Source: Pseudomonadota bacterium
GTDB lineage: Bacteria > Pseudomonadota > Alphaproteobacteria > Rhizobiales > Phreatobacteraceae
Assembly (NCBI GenBank): GCA_023416965.1
Contig: JAEZGJ010000312.1
Location: 1-40,039, forward strand
Length of the DNA: 40,039 bases
Direction of reading: 5' to 3'
Shown in pieces: positions 34,397 through 40,039 of this stretch. Made by a program: the position numbers and the translations under genes. The notes beneath the pieces were generated by a model. It saw nothing but the letters and a program-made list of their open reading frames with translations. It was not told where the DNA came from and made no database searches. Within the stretch, counting starts at the first letter, position 1. Every line of letters begins with the position of its first letter.

Positions 34397-35036
34397 CTTC
34401 CCTCCATTTTTCAATGCGCTGGATGAATTCAGGCAAAATGCCGCGCACTGCGCGGTCGACGCGCTCAAGGTCAATTTCCGCATCCGTCGGGGCAAAGAAC
34501 TGGATCCGCAGTGATACCTTGTCTGATAACGGATAGACGAGGTCGCAGCCGCGCATTCGCCCGTCGGCTCTGCAGCCACGACCACACCCCGCGACGACGG
34601 GATGCCCGACCTCCCGCTCGTACGAAGGCTTGGCCCTGATCATATTGCCGATACAGATGTCGCCACTCGGGAGTGCTGATCGCGGGAGGTCACTCCGCGG
34701 CGTCAGGAAGGGCATGCCGGTTGGCCCGCGTCGAAGCACCACGATCGTTGCGGCCCCGATGGCGGCAGCCCGTGCATGCGCCCGTGGATGGGTCTCCTTC
34801 GCCCAACGCGAAAGAAAGACCTGGTCGAGCCGTAGGGCTGCCATTCGGACTGTGCAGTCGGGCGCGGGCTCTCGGGAAACGAACAGAGGCCTGATGGACG
34901 CGTCGGGATTGCTCGGGTGGGGGATCACAGCGGCAAGCTCGTGCGCGGCATTGATGCGGAAGTCGCCGACGATAACGGGCCCGCCCGTATCGCATTCCCC
35001 AGCACGCTCCTGTGCGAACGAAGCGGTGGGCGACAA
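34368..35036 (-). CDS. Hypothetical protein, orphan in accessory patch
   Basis: An open frame of 222 residues from a TTG at 35036; no ATG or good ribosome binding site marks the start, and it stays open upstream to 35126. The C-terminal 60 residues look like normal protein (hydrophobic strand LRIQFFAP, then acidic and basic helices). The middle holds a Gly/Ala/Arg-rich part and four Cys in CGRGCRADGRMRGC. A competing plus-strand frame is shorter and of poorer composition. I recognise no domain. It may be a decayed or transferred gene, as it lies in a patch with tRNA fragments. Confidence 0.4.
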   Translation of the reverse strand: MSPTASFAQERAGECDTGGPVIVGDFRINAAHELAAVIPHPSNPDASIRPLFVSREPAPDCTVRMAALRLDQVFLSRWAKETHPRAHARAAAIGAATIVVLRRGPTGMPFLTPRSDLPRSALPSGDICIGNMIRAKPSYEREVGHPVVAGCGRGCRADGRMRGCDLVYPLSDKVSLRIQFFAPTDAEIDLERVDRAVRGILPEFIQRIEKWREDDALHLFDR

Positions 35037-35549
35037 GGCAGGAAGGGCCTGGGCCGGCGATCTCCGAGGAGTTCCTGCGCTGGGTGCACTCTGAGTTGTG
35101 ACGAAGGGTCTTATTCGCAGTTTTGCTTAGGTCGCGGGTTCAACTCCCGTCTGGCGATGGCAGGCAACCGAGTGCCATCAACTAGCCACTAGCTCAGCCT
35201 GGATAGAGCAAAGTCGGGGGTCGGTCACCCGTAACCAGCGGCCGACACCTCCCCTCCCATCGATTGGGTCGGTGCGCAACTCTTGATTTCCGACGAAGCC
35301 GTCTCAGCCCCAAGCGGACATTCCCAGTTTCCGCTGGGGGCCCAGAAGCAGACCGAGAGCCGGGTCACCCGCAACTCGGCCCACCACCCGAGCTAGTGCG
35401 CGGCAACCATCTCGCAGATGTTCGAGATCAGACTGGTCAGTCCCCGCAAACCCAGTGGAATTTCCACGACGTCGATGACGGAGGCGCGTTAGGGTAGCCG
35501 TTGGGATAAGTTACCCCGCAGCGACATTCCCAGCACTTTCAGAGGCGTT
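35037..35549. other. Non-coding accessory stretch with repeats and tRNA-like fragments
   Basis: No convincing gene in about 510 bp. It contains two tRNA-like halves (35132-35210), a near-duplicate 13-mer GGTCACCCG(T/C)AAC at 35223-35235 and 35363-35375, a repeat GACATTCCCAG at 35317-35327 and 35523-35533, and a hairpin CCCCAAGCGG / CCGCTGGGGG (35308-35317 with 35331-35340, one mismatch). It directly follows the 3' end of tRNA-Ser on that gene's strand, a usual place for integrated elements. Confidence 0.5.
35132..35210 (+). pseudogene. tRNA-like fragments in reversed order (T-arm half, then D-arm half)
   Basis: A T-arm (GCGGG, loop TTCAACT, CCCGT; 35134-35150) followed by CTGGCGA is followed 26 bp later by a canonical D-arm (TAGCTCAG...GGATAGAGCA; GCTC at 35192-35195 with GAGC at 35206-35209). 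The seven bases before the D-arm (TAGCCAC, 35183-35189) pair with CTGGCGA at five of seven positions. No anticodon arm is seen. It is most simply the remains of one or two deleted tRNA genes. Confidence 0.4.
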
Positions 35550-35639
35550 TGGCGGAGAGGGAGGGATTCGAACCCCCGATACGGTTGCCCGTATGCCGCA
35601 TTTCGAGTGCGGTGCTTTCAACCACTCAGCCACCTCTCC
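35550..35639 (-). tRNA. tRNA-Ser (anticodon CGA)
   Basis: A full class II tRNA on the minus strand: acceptor GGAGAGG with CCTCTCC, discriminator G and encoded CCA (35550-35552), D-arm GGCTGAGTGGTTGAAAGC, anticodon stem CCGCA/TGCGG with loop CTCGAAA (anticodon CGA, reading UCG), long variable arm, and T-arm GGGGGTTCGAATCCC. Length 90 including CCA. The long variable arm confirms serine. A 7-bp hairpin (35652-35672) lies just upstream. Confidence 0.96.
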
Positions 35640-36017
35640 GCGGTCGCATGAGCGATGGATGAGGACCATCGCCGGCTGTTGAAGCGAAGCGCGACATAGC
35701 GGAACGGGGCGGCGCATTCAAGCGCGGCTTTCACGCCGCGGCGAGAATCGGGGCGCGGCGGCCATCGTCCGACGAGAGGCGGCAGGCGGAGGGACCGAGA
35801 AAAAGCCCCGCCGATGCAGGGTTTTCCTTGACTCCCGCCGCCTTATCCATCATTGAGCCGCCTCCCGGAGTTTCAGCCTGCCCGTGCGCCTGCGGACGGC
35901 GCTGTGCCCCGGACCTGAGACCAACCGCCCCGCCAGGGGTGGCAAGACCAAACAAGAAGACGGCCGGCCGAGCCCTTCCGGGGCATGCCAGGTCCCGTCG
36001 AGACAAGGACGAAGACG
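35640..36017. promoter_or_regulatory. tRNA-Ser / rplU divergent intergenic region with possible rplU promoter
   Basis: A 378-bp gap without a convincing gene. On the plus strand TTGACT (35828-35833) is a near-consensus -35 box; after 17 bp the -10 position reads CATTGA, a weak match. This would give a leader of about 155 nt before rplU, long enough for regulation, but no recognised ribosomal leader motif was seen. The perfect stem GCGATGG / CCATCGC (35652-35672) lies at the tRNA end. Confidence 0.35.
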
Positions 36018-36683
36018 ATGTACGCAGTCATCAAGACCGGCGGCAAACAGTACAAGGTTGCCGCCTCCGACACGATCACCATCGAGAAGCTCGAGGCCGA
36101 GGCCGGCGACGTCGTGGTGTTCCCCGAAGTTCTCATGGTCGGCGGCGATGCCGGCATCACCATCGGCGCGCCCTTCGTGGCCGGCGCCTCGGTCGCGGCC
36201 GAGATCGTCCGCCAGGCCCGCGGCCCCAAGACCATTTCCTTCCGCAAGCGCCGCCGCCAGAATTCCAAGCGCAAGAAGGGCCATCGTCAGGACCTGACGA
36301 TCGTCCGCATCTCCGAGATCCTGGTCGACGGCGCCAAGTCCTCCAAGGCCGCCGCCCCGAAGAAGGCCGTCCCGGCCGCCGAGGCCAAGCCCCAGGGCAT
36401 CGCCGCCATGCCCGCCGCCGGCAGCCTGGACTCGTCCAACCTGTCGCTGATCGCCGGCATCGGCCCGACGATCGAGAAGAAGCTGCGCGCCGCCGGCATC
36501 ACCACCTGGGAGCAGATCGCCTCCTGGACCGATGCCGACCTCGAGGCGAAGGACAAGGAGCTCGCGCTCCGCGGCCGCGCCAAGCGCGAGGAGTGGGTCG
36601 AGCAGGCCAAGGAACTGCTGGCGGGCAAGCCGCCGCGGGCCAAGGCCGATCAGGCCGAGCAGAAATCCGGTGAGGACTGGTAA
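36018..36683 (+). CDS. rplU: 50S ribosomal protein L21 with C-terminal helix-hairpin-helix extension
   Basis: A 221-residue protein. Residues 1-103 are a standard L21 (MYAVIKTGGKQYKV, and FRKRRRQNSKRKKGHRQ binding 23S rRNA). A Lys/Ala/Pro-rich linker follows, then from about 150 to 205 a helix-hairpin-helix-like domain (LIAGIGPTIEKKLRAAGI, then WEQIASWTDADL). Ordinary L21 is about 103 residues; extensions of this type occur in alphaproteobacterial L21. The start ATG 36018 gives the family N-terminus; an in-frame upstream ATG at 35985 adds 11 residues without support. rpmA follows 70 bp on. Confidence 0.93.
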   Translation: MYAVIKTGGKQYKVAASDTITIEKLEAEAGDVVVFPEVLMVGGDAGITIGAPFVAGASVAAEIVRQARGPKTISFRKRRRQNSKRKKGHRQDLTIVRISEILVDGAKSSKAAAPKKAVPAAEAKPQGIAAMPAAGSLDSSNLSLIAGIGPTIEKKLRAAGITTWEQIASWTDADLEAKDKELALRGRAKREEWVEQAKELLAGKPPRAKADQAEQKSGEDW

Positions 36684-36697
36684 GCGGCGTCCTGCTG

Positions 36698-36731
36698 TTG
36701 CCATCTTCGTGAATCAGACGTCTTATAAGAC
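36698..36731 (+). promoter_or_regulatory. 12-bp palindrome and promoter-like elements before rpmA
   Basis: GTCTTATAAGAC (36720-36731) is a perfect 12-bp palindrome in the only AT-rich part of the rplU-rpmA gap. TTGCCA (36698-36703) lies 17-20 bp before TCTTAT/TATAAG, giving a weak sigma-70-like pair. It may be a second promoter for rpmA or an operator. Confidence 0.3.
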
Positions 36732-36753
36732 ATAACGGAATCGGGAGCTCCTC

Positions 36754-37023
36754 ATGGCTCACAAAAAAGCAGGCGGCTCGTCTCGGAACGGTCGCGATTC
36801 GAATGCACAGCGTCTCGGCGTGAAGCGCTTCGGCGGCCAGTCGGTCGTCTCGGGGAACATCCTCGTGCGCCAGCGCGGCACCAAGTTCCATCCCGGCACC
36901 AATGTCGGGCTCGGCAAGGACCACACGCTCTTCGCGACCGTCGACGGCCGCGTAGAATTCCGAACGAAAGCGAATAACCGTACCTACGTGTCGGTTGTTC
37001 CGATGATTGCCGCCGCAGAGTAA
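36754..37023 (+). CDS. rpmA: 50S ribosomal protein L27
   Basis: An 89-residue L27, whose N-terminal tail reaches the peptidyl transferase centre. The sequence starts MAHKKAGGSSRNGRDS directly, without the cleavable N-terminal extension seen in Firmicutes. The core GVKRFGGQSVVSGNILVRQRG is intact. The ATG at 36754 follows CGGGAG. It ends the rplU-rpmA unit before a strong terminator. Confidence 0.97.
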   Translation: MAHKKAGGSSRNGRDSNAQRLGVKRFGGQSVVSGNILVRQRGTKFHPGTNVGLGKDHTLFATVDGRVEFRTKANNRTYVSVVPMIAAAE

Positions 37024-37093
37024 CAGGCGGCACCGACATCGGAGCCGCCGGCGAGTTCGCCAGGCCGCTCCGCTGATCGAGGATCGAGGATCA

Positions 37094-37133
37094 AGGGGCG
37101 CCAGGCGAGACAGCCGGCGCCCCTTTTTCTTTC
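37094..37133 (+). terminator. Rho-independent terminator of rplU-rpmA
   Basis: A perfect 9-bp stem AGGGGCGCC (37094-37102) / GGCGCCCCT (37116-37124), 13-nt loop, then TTTTTCTTT. This is the clearest intrinsic terminator in the window. Confidence 0.88.
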
Positions 37134-37184
37134 GGTCCTGGAAATGGTTCCAGGCCCGGCCACAGGCGAGGGAAGGAACCTGCC

Positions 37185-37832
37185 ATGACTGCCCTGGAAA
37201 CCGAACTGGAAGGCCGCTGCGGCGGCGAATTGCTGGAGAGCTGTATGCCCGTCCTCGAGACGGAGCGGCTGGTTCTCCGTGTGCCGCGTTTCGAGGACGT
37301 CCCGCAGGTCGTGGCGCTGGCCAACGACCGGCGGATTGCCGAAATGACGGCCAATCTCCCGCATCCCTATGCGGCGAAAGACGCGGAGACGTGGATCGCC
37401 AATGCCTGGACCTCCCAGGACCATCCCCTTCTCATCACCCTCAAGACCAACGGCGCGCTCGTCGGCGCGACGGGTTTCGTGATGCCCGAACTCGGCGATC
37501 CCGAAATCGGTTACTGGCTCGGCACTGCCCATTGGGGCCGCGGCTATGCGACGGAGGCCGCCCGCGCCGTCGTCGACCATCTGTTCACCGACCGCGGCGC
37601 TGAGGCGGTCGCAGCCCGCGCCCGCGTCGTCAATCCCGCCTCCCGGCGCGTCATCGAGAAGTGCGGTTTCCAGTGGATCGGCGCGGGCCTCACCCGCTCC
37701 CGGCTGCTGGCGAGCTCGGTGCCGGTCGACAAGTTCCGCCTGGACCGCACGCTCTGGGCGAGCCTCAAGGCCTGGCGCGACCCCATCCTGAGGCGTTCGG
37801 CGCCGAAGGTCCTCATCGGCGAGCGGTCCTGA
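37185..37832 (+). CDS. GNAT family N-acetyltransferase (RimJ/RimL-like) 1
   Basis: A 215-residue acetyltransferase. The N-terminal block LETERLVLRVPRFEDVPQVVAL is the RimJ/RimL-type start after a 22-residue leader. The acetyl-CoA motif A is in IGYWLGTAHWGRGYATEA, and NPASRRVIEKCGF is the typical motif B. ATG 37185 follows GGGAAGGAA. It is followed by a second member and, as in other alphaproteobacteria, sits after rpmA. The substrate is unknown; ribosomal protein or small molecule acetylation are both possible. Confidence 0.85.
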   Translation: MTALETELEGRCGGELLESCMPVLETERLVLRVPRFEDVPQVVALANDRRIAEMTANLPHPYAAKDAETWIANAWTSQDHPLLITLKTNGALVGATGFVMPELGDPEIGYWLGTAHWGRGYATEAARAVVDHLFTDRGAEAVAARARVVNPASRRVIEKCGFQWIGAGLTRSRLLASSVPVDKFRLDRTLWASLKAWRDPILRRSAPKVLIGERS

Positions 37833-37881
37833 GCCCCAGCCCCTTGCCCGCGTCGCCCGCCGGTTCCATACCGGCGGGCGC

Positions 37882-38496
37882 ATGATGGAGGCCCTGTTGT
37901 CCGCCAGCCCCTCCCCCTGGCTCGGTGCCGTCCCGCTGGCGACGCGGCGGCTCGTCCTGCGTCAGCCGACCTTCGACGACGTGCCGCGCCTCGCCCTCTA
38001 TGCGGGTGACATCGACGTCGCCCGCATGCTGGTCGCGGTTCCCCATCCTTATACGGAGGCCCATGCCTCGGCCTTCGTCGGCGACGTCCTCGCCTCGAAC
38101 GCCACGGGCGAGTCCCTCGCCCTGGTCGTCGCCCGCCAGAAGGAGCCGCATGCTCTCGTTGGCCTGGTCAGCGTCACCCGCGAGGACCGCTGCGCCACCA
38201 TGGGATGGTGGTTCGGCCGGCCCTACTGGGGCCGCGGCTTCGCCACCGAGGCGGTGACGGCCATGATCGGCCTCGCCTTCCGCCGACCGGACATCGATGG
38301 CCTCGCCGCCGGCGCCTTCGCCGACAATCCCGCTTCGCTGAGGGTCCAGGAGAAGGCCGGCTTCGTGCGTACGGGCGAAAGCCGGCGCTGGAGCGCGGCC
38401 CGCGGCGGCGAGGTCACCCAGATCGACATGATCCTGACGCGCGAGGCCTTCGCGGCGTTGAGCCTTGCGCCCGCGAGCGCTAAGGGAGGCGCATGA
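37882..38496 (+). CDS. GNAT family N-acetyltransferase (RimJ/RimL-like) 2
   Basis: A 204-residue paralogue of the preceding gene with the same plan: LATRRLVLRQPTFDDVPRLALYA, MGWWFGRPYWGRGFATEAV (acetyl-CoA loop) and NPASLRVQEKAGFVRTG. The two proteins share motifs throughout, which suggests old tandem duplication. Two ATGs (37882, 37885) are possible starts. It overlaps the mogA start by 4 bp (ATGA). Confidence 0.83.
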   Translation: MMEALLSASPSPWLGAVPLATRRLVLRQPTFDDVPRLALYAGDIDVARMLVAVPHPYTEAHASAFVGDVLASNATGESLALVVARQKEPHALVGLVSVTREDRCATMGWWFGRPYWGRGFATEAVTAMIGLAFRRPDIDGLAAGAFADNPASLRVQEKAGFVRTGESRRWSAARGGEVTQIDMILTREAFAALSLAPASAKGGA

Positions 38497-39032
38497 GCAC
38501 CCCGTCCATCCCCATCGGCGTCGTCACCGTGTCGGATCGCGCCAGCCGCGGCCTCTACGAGGACAAGGGGGGGCCGGGCATCGTCGCCGCCCTGACCGAC
38601 CTCCTCGCCTCGCCCTGGCACCCGGTCGCCCGCGTCATCCCCGACGAGCGCGACGCCATCGAGGCGGCGCTGATCGACCTCGCCGACCACGAGGCCTGCC
38701 CGCTCATCCTCACCACCGGCGGCACCGGCCCGGCCGTCCGTGACGTTACCCCGGAGGCGACGGAGGCGGTCTGCGAGAAGATGATGCCCGGCTTCGGCGA
38801 GCTGATGCGCCAGGTGAGCCTCAAGGTGGTGCCCACCGCCATCCTGTCGCGGCAGACGGCCGGCATCCGCGGCCGTTCGCTGATCGTCAACCTTCCCGGA
38901 AAGCCCTCCTCGATCCGCGAATGCCTCGACGCGGTGATGCCCGCCATCCCCTATTGCATCGACCTCATCGAGGGTCCGCGGCTGGAGACGAACCCGGCCT
39001 ATTGCGTCGCGTTCAGGCCGAAGGGGGCGTGA
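38493..39032 (+). CDS. mogA: Molybdopterin adenylyltransferase MogA
   Basis: A 179-residue MogA-type protein that adenylates molybdopterin before molybdenum insertion. The family core TTGGTGPAVRDVTPEAT and the LPGKPSSIRECLDAV block (binding the pterin phosphate) are present, with GVVTVSDRASRG at the start. MoaB-type members are similar in sequence, but the SDRASRG/DVTPEAT pattern and length favour MogA. Coupled to the second GNAT gene by ATGA. Confidence 0.87.
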   Translation: MSTPSIPIGVVTVSDRASRGLYEDKGGPGIVAALTDLLASPWHPVARVIPDERDAIEAALIDLADHEACPLILTTGGTGPAVRDVTPEATEAVCEKMMPGFGELMRQVSLKVVPTAILSRQTAGIRGRSLIVNLPGKPSSIRECLDAVMPAIPYCIDLIEGPRLETNPAYCVAFRPKGA

Positions 39033-39098
39033 CACCCGCTCTTCACGGCCCGCCCCGACAGGTCTAGCCTTCGCCGGAAAGCATAGGGGAGGCGACCC

Positions 39099-40039
39099 AT
39101 GGACCGGCGCGACGCAACCGCAGCTCTCTTCGGACTGGGGGCGCTCTCGGCCCTCGCCGGCCCGGCGGCCGCGCAGGCCCAAGGCGGCCGCATGCCACCC
39201 CTCGGCGGCGCCATCACCGATGTGGCCGGCGTCAAGGTCGGCCACTTCACCGATACCCGCCGGCCCACCGGCTGCACCGTTCTCATCACCGAAGAAGGCG
39301 CCACCGCCGGCGTCGACGTGCGCGGCGCCGCCCCGGGCACCCGGGAGACCGACCTCCTCAACCCGACCAACCTCGTCGACCGCGTCCATGCGATCATGCT
39401 GGCGGGCGGCAGCGCCTTCGGCCTCGAGGCGGCGACAGGCGCGGTGCGATTCCTCGAGGAAAAGGGCATCGGCTTCCCCGCGGGCCCGGCCCGCGTGCCC
39501 ATCGTGCCCGCGGCCATCCTCTTCGACCTCGGCATGGGTGACCACCGCATCCGGCCGGACGCGGAGGCGGGCTACAGGGCCTGCGCCGCCGCAACGACGG
39601 AAGCCCCGGCCGAGGGATCGGTCGGCGCCGGGGCCGGCGCGACGGTCGGCAAGGCCTATGGCCTCGCCCGTGCCATGAAGGGCGGCATCGGCACGGCCTC
39701 GGTCAAGGTCGGCAAGGTGACCGTCGGCGCGCTGGTCGCGGTGAACGCCGTCGGAGACGTCATCGATCCCCGCTCCGGCGAAGTGATCGCCGGCACACGC
39801 ACCGAGGACGGCCGCCGCCGGCTCGGCCTCACTCAGGCGATCCTCCGCGGCGAGCTTCCCCCTGCCCTCCAGGCGGGCATGGCGACCACTATCGGCATCG
39901 TCGCGACAGACGCCCAGCTGACCAAGGCCCAGGCCCAGAAGATCGCCCAGCAGGCCCATGACGGCCTCGCCCGCACCATCGACCCGATCCACACGATGTG
40001 GGACGGCGACTCGCTGCTCTGTGTCGCCACGGGCAAGAG
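39099..40039 (+). CDS. P1 family (DmpA/NylC-like) peptidase, 3' end cut by window
   Basis: At least 313 residues; no stop before the window end. Residues 1-29 form a probable Tat signal (RR at 3-4, hydrophobic stretch, AAAQA), so export to the periplasm is likely. The NTN-hydrolase family blocks GVKVGHFTDTRRPTG, LAGGSAFGLEAATG, EGSVGAGAGATVGK and GGIGTASV follow. NylC-type enzymes cleave themselves before Thr in an NTTIG motif; here it reads ATTIG (in GMATTIGIVATD), so the residue before the expected nucleophile is Ala in place of Asn. The start ATG 39099 has AGGGGAGG upstream. Fourteen or more C-terminal residues are likely missing. Confidence 0.85.
   Translation, partial: MDRRDATAALFGLGALSALAGPAAAQAQGGRMPPLGGAITDVAGVKVGHFTDTRRPTGCTVLITEEGATAGVDVRGAAPGTRETDLLNPTNLVDRVHAIMLAGGSAFGLEAATGAVRFLEEKGIGFPAGPARVPIVPAAILFDLGMGDHRIRPDAEAGYRACAAATTEAPAEGSVGAGAGATVGKAYGLARAMKGGIGTASVKVGKVTVGALVAVNAVGDVIDPRSGEVIAGTRTEDGRRRLGLTQAILRGELPPALQAGMATTIGIVATDAQLTKAQAQKIAQQAHDGLARTIDPIHTMWDGDSLLCVATGK

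Noticed and set aside
34630..35094. Plus-strand frame opposite the orphan gene
   Set aside because: Shorter, no ribosome binding site, and very Ser/Ala/Arg-rich; the minus-strand frame is a better candidate.
35132..35160. 3' end of a tmRNA (GCGGGTTCAACTCCCG resembles the tmRNA T-arm)
   Set aside because: A permuted alphaproteobacterial tmRNA should be followed by the acceptor 5' strand, a GATTCGAC-type element and a tag ORF. None is present; a tRNA-type D-arm follows instead.
35550..35565. Duplication of the tRNA-Ser 3' end as an attachment site of an integrated element
   Set aside because: I found no second copy of the tRNA 3' end in 34.1-35.5 kb and no integrase gene, so an att pair is not supported.
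1..40039. CRISPR array, insertion sequence, prophage or restriction-modification system
   Set aside because: No regularly spaced repeats, transposase, phage structural or methylase/endonuclease genes were seen anywhere in the window.

Overview
The window is GC-rich DNA from an alphaproteobacterium, most likely of the order Hyphomicrobiales (Rhizobiales). The assignment rests on gene order and protein type. A left-pointing block ppsR-maf-aroE-coaE-dnaQ and a right-pointing block hemE-hemJ-rho-mnmE-mnmG-rsmG-parA-parB flank one intergenic gap, followed by holA-lptE-leuS. This arrangement is familiar around the chromosomal replication origin of rhizobia and Caulobacter. The L21 protein with a C-terminal helix-hairpin-helix extension and the HemJ-type protoporphyrinogen oxidase fit the same group. 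The genus cannot be fixed from this window.

Layout. 1-5.6 kb: an acrylyl-CoA reductase-type dehydrogenase, a RadC-family protein, a small exported protein, and the helicase/phosphoesterase pair of the ligase-associated DNA repair set. 5.6-9.9 kb: a PmtA-like methyltransferase, then a leftward, translationally coupled string ppsR, maf, aroE, coaE, dnaQ. 9.9-10.3 kb: the ppsR/hemE gap, the best candidate for oriC. 10.3-19.2 kb: haem synthesis, Rho, tRNA/rRNA modification and chromosome partition (parA, parB), with two near-perfect parS sites between mnmE and mnmG and inside rsmG. 19.2-23.4 kb: leftward leuS-lptE-holA. 23.5-25.3 kb: a YggS-type PLP protein and an ROK-like protein whose motifs run in circularly permuted order. 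25.5-32 kb: a trehalose locus of otsB, a GH15 hydrolase, an otsA fused to a membrane sensor-like module, and an MFS transporter. 32.1-34.2 kb: an IclR regulator and an Old Yellow Enzyme. 34.2-35.6 kb: a poorly organised accessory patch with an orphan ORF, a tiny ORF with a strong ribosome binding site, tRNA-like fragments and a functional-looking tRNA-Ser(CGA). 36-40 kb: rplU, rpmA, two GNAT acetyltransferases, mogA and the start of a P1-family peptidase cut by the window end.

How the parts work together. The 10-19 kb segment carries a candidate origin, parS sites and the ParA/ParB pair that segregates it; genes on both sides mostly point away from the gap, as expected at the start of two replichores. 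The 25-32 kb segment can be read as one trehalose unit: OtsA makes trehalose-6-phosphate, OtsB removes the phosphate, and the GH15 enzyme could hydrolyse trehalose or another alpha-glucoside. The most unusual points are the membrane-tethered OtsA with a predicted periplasmic domain, the permuted ROK protein beside the trehalose genes, and the tRNA halves found in reversed order next to tRNA-Ser. No CRISPR array, insertion sequence or prophage is visible.
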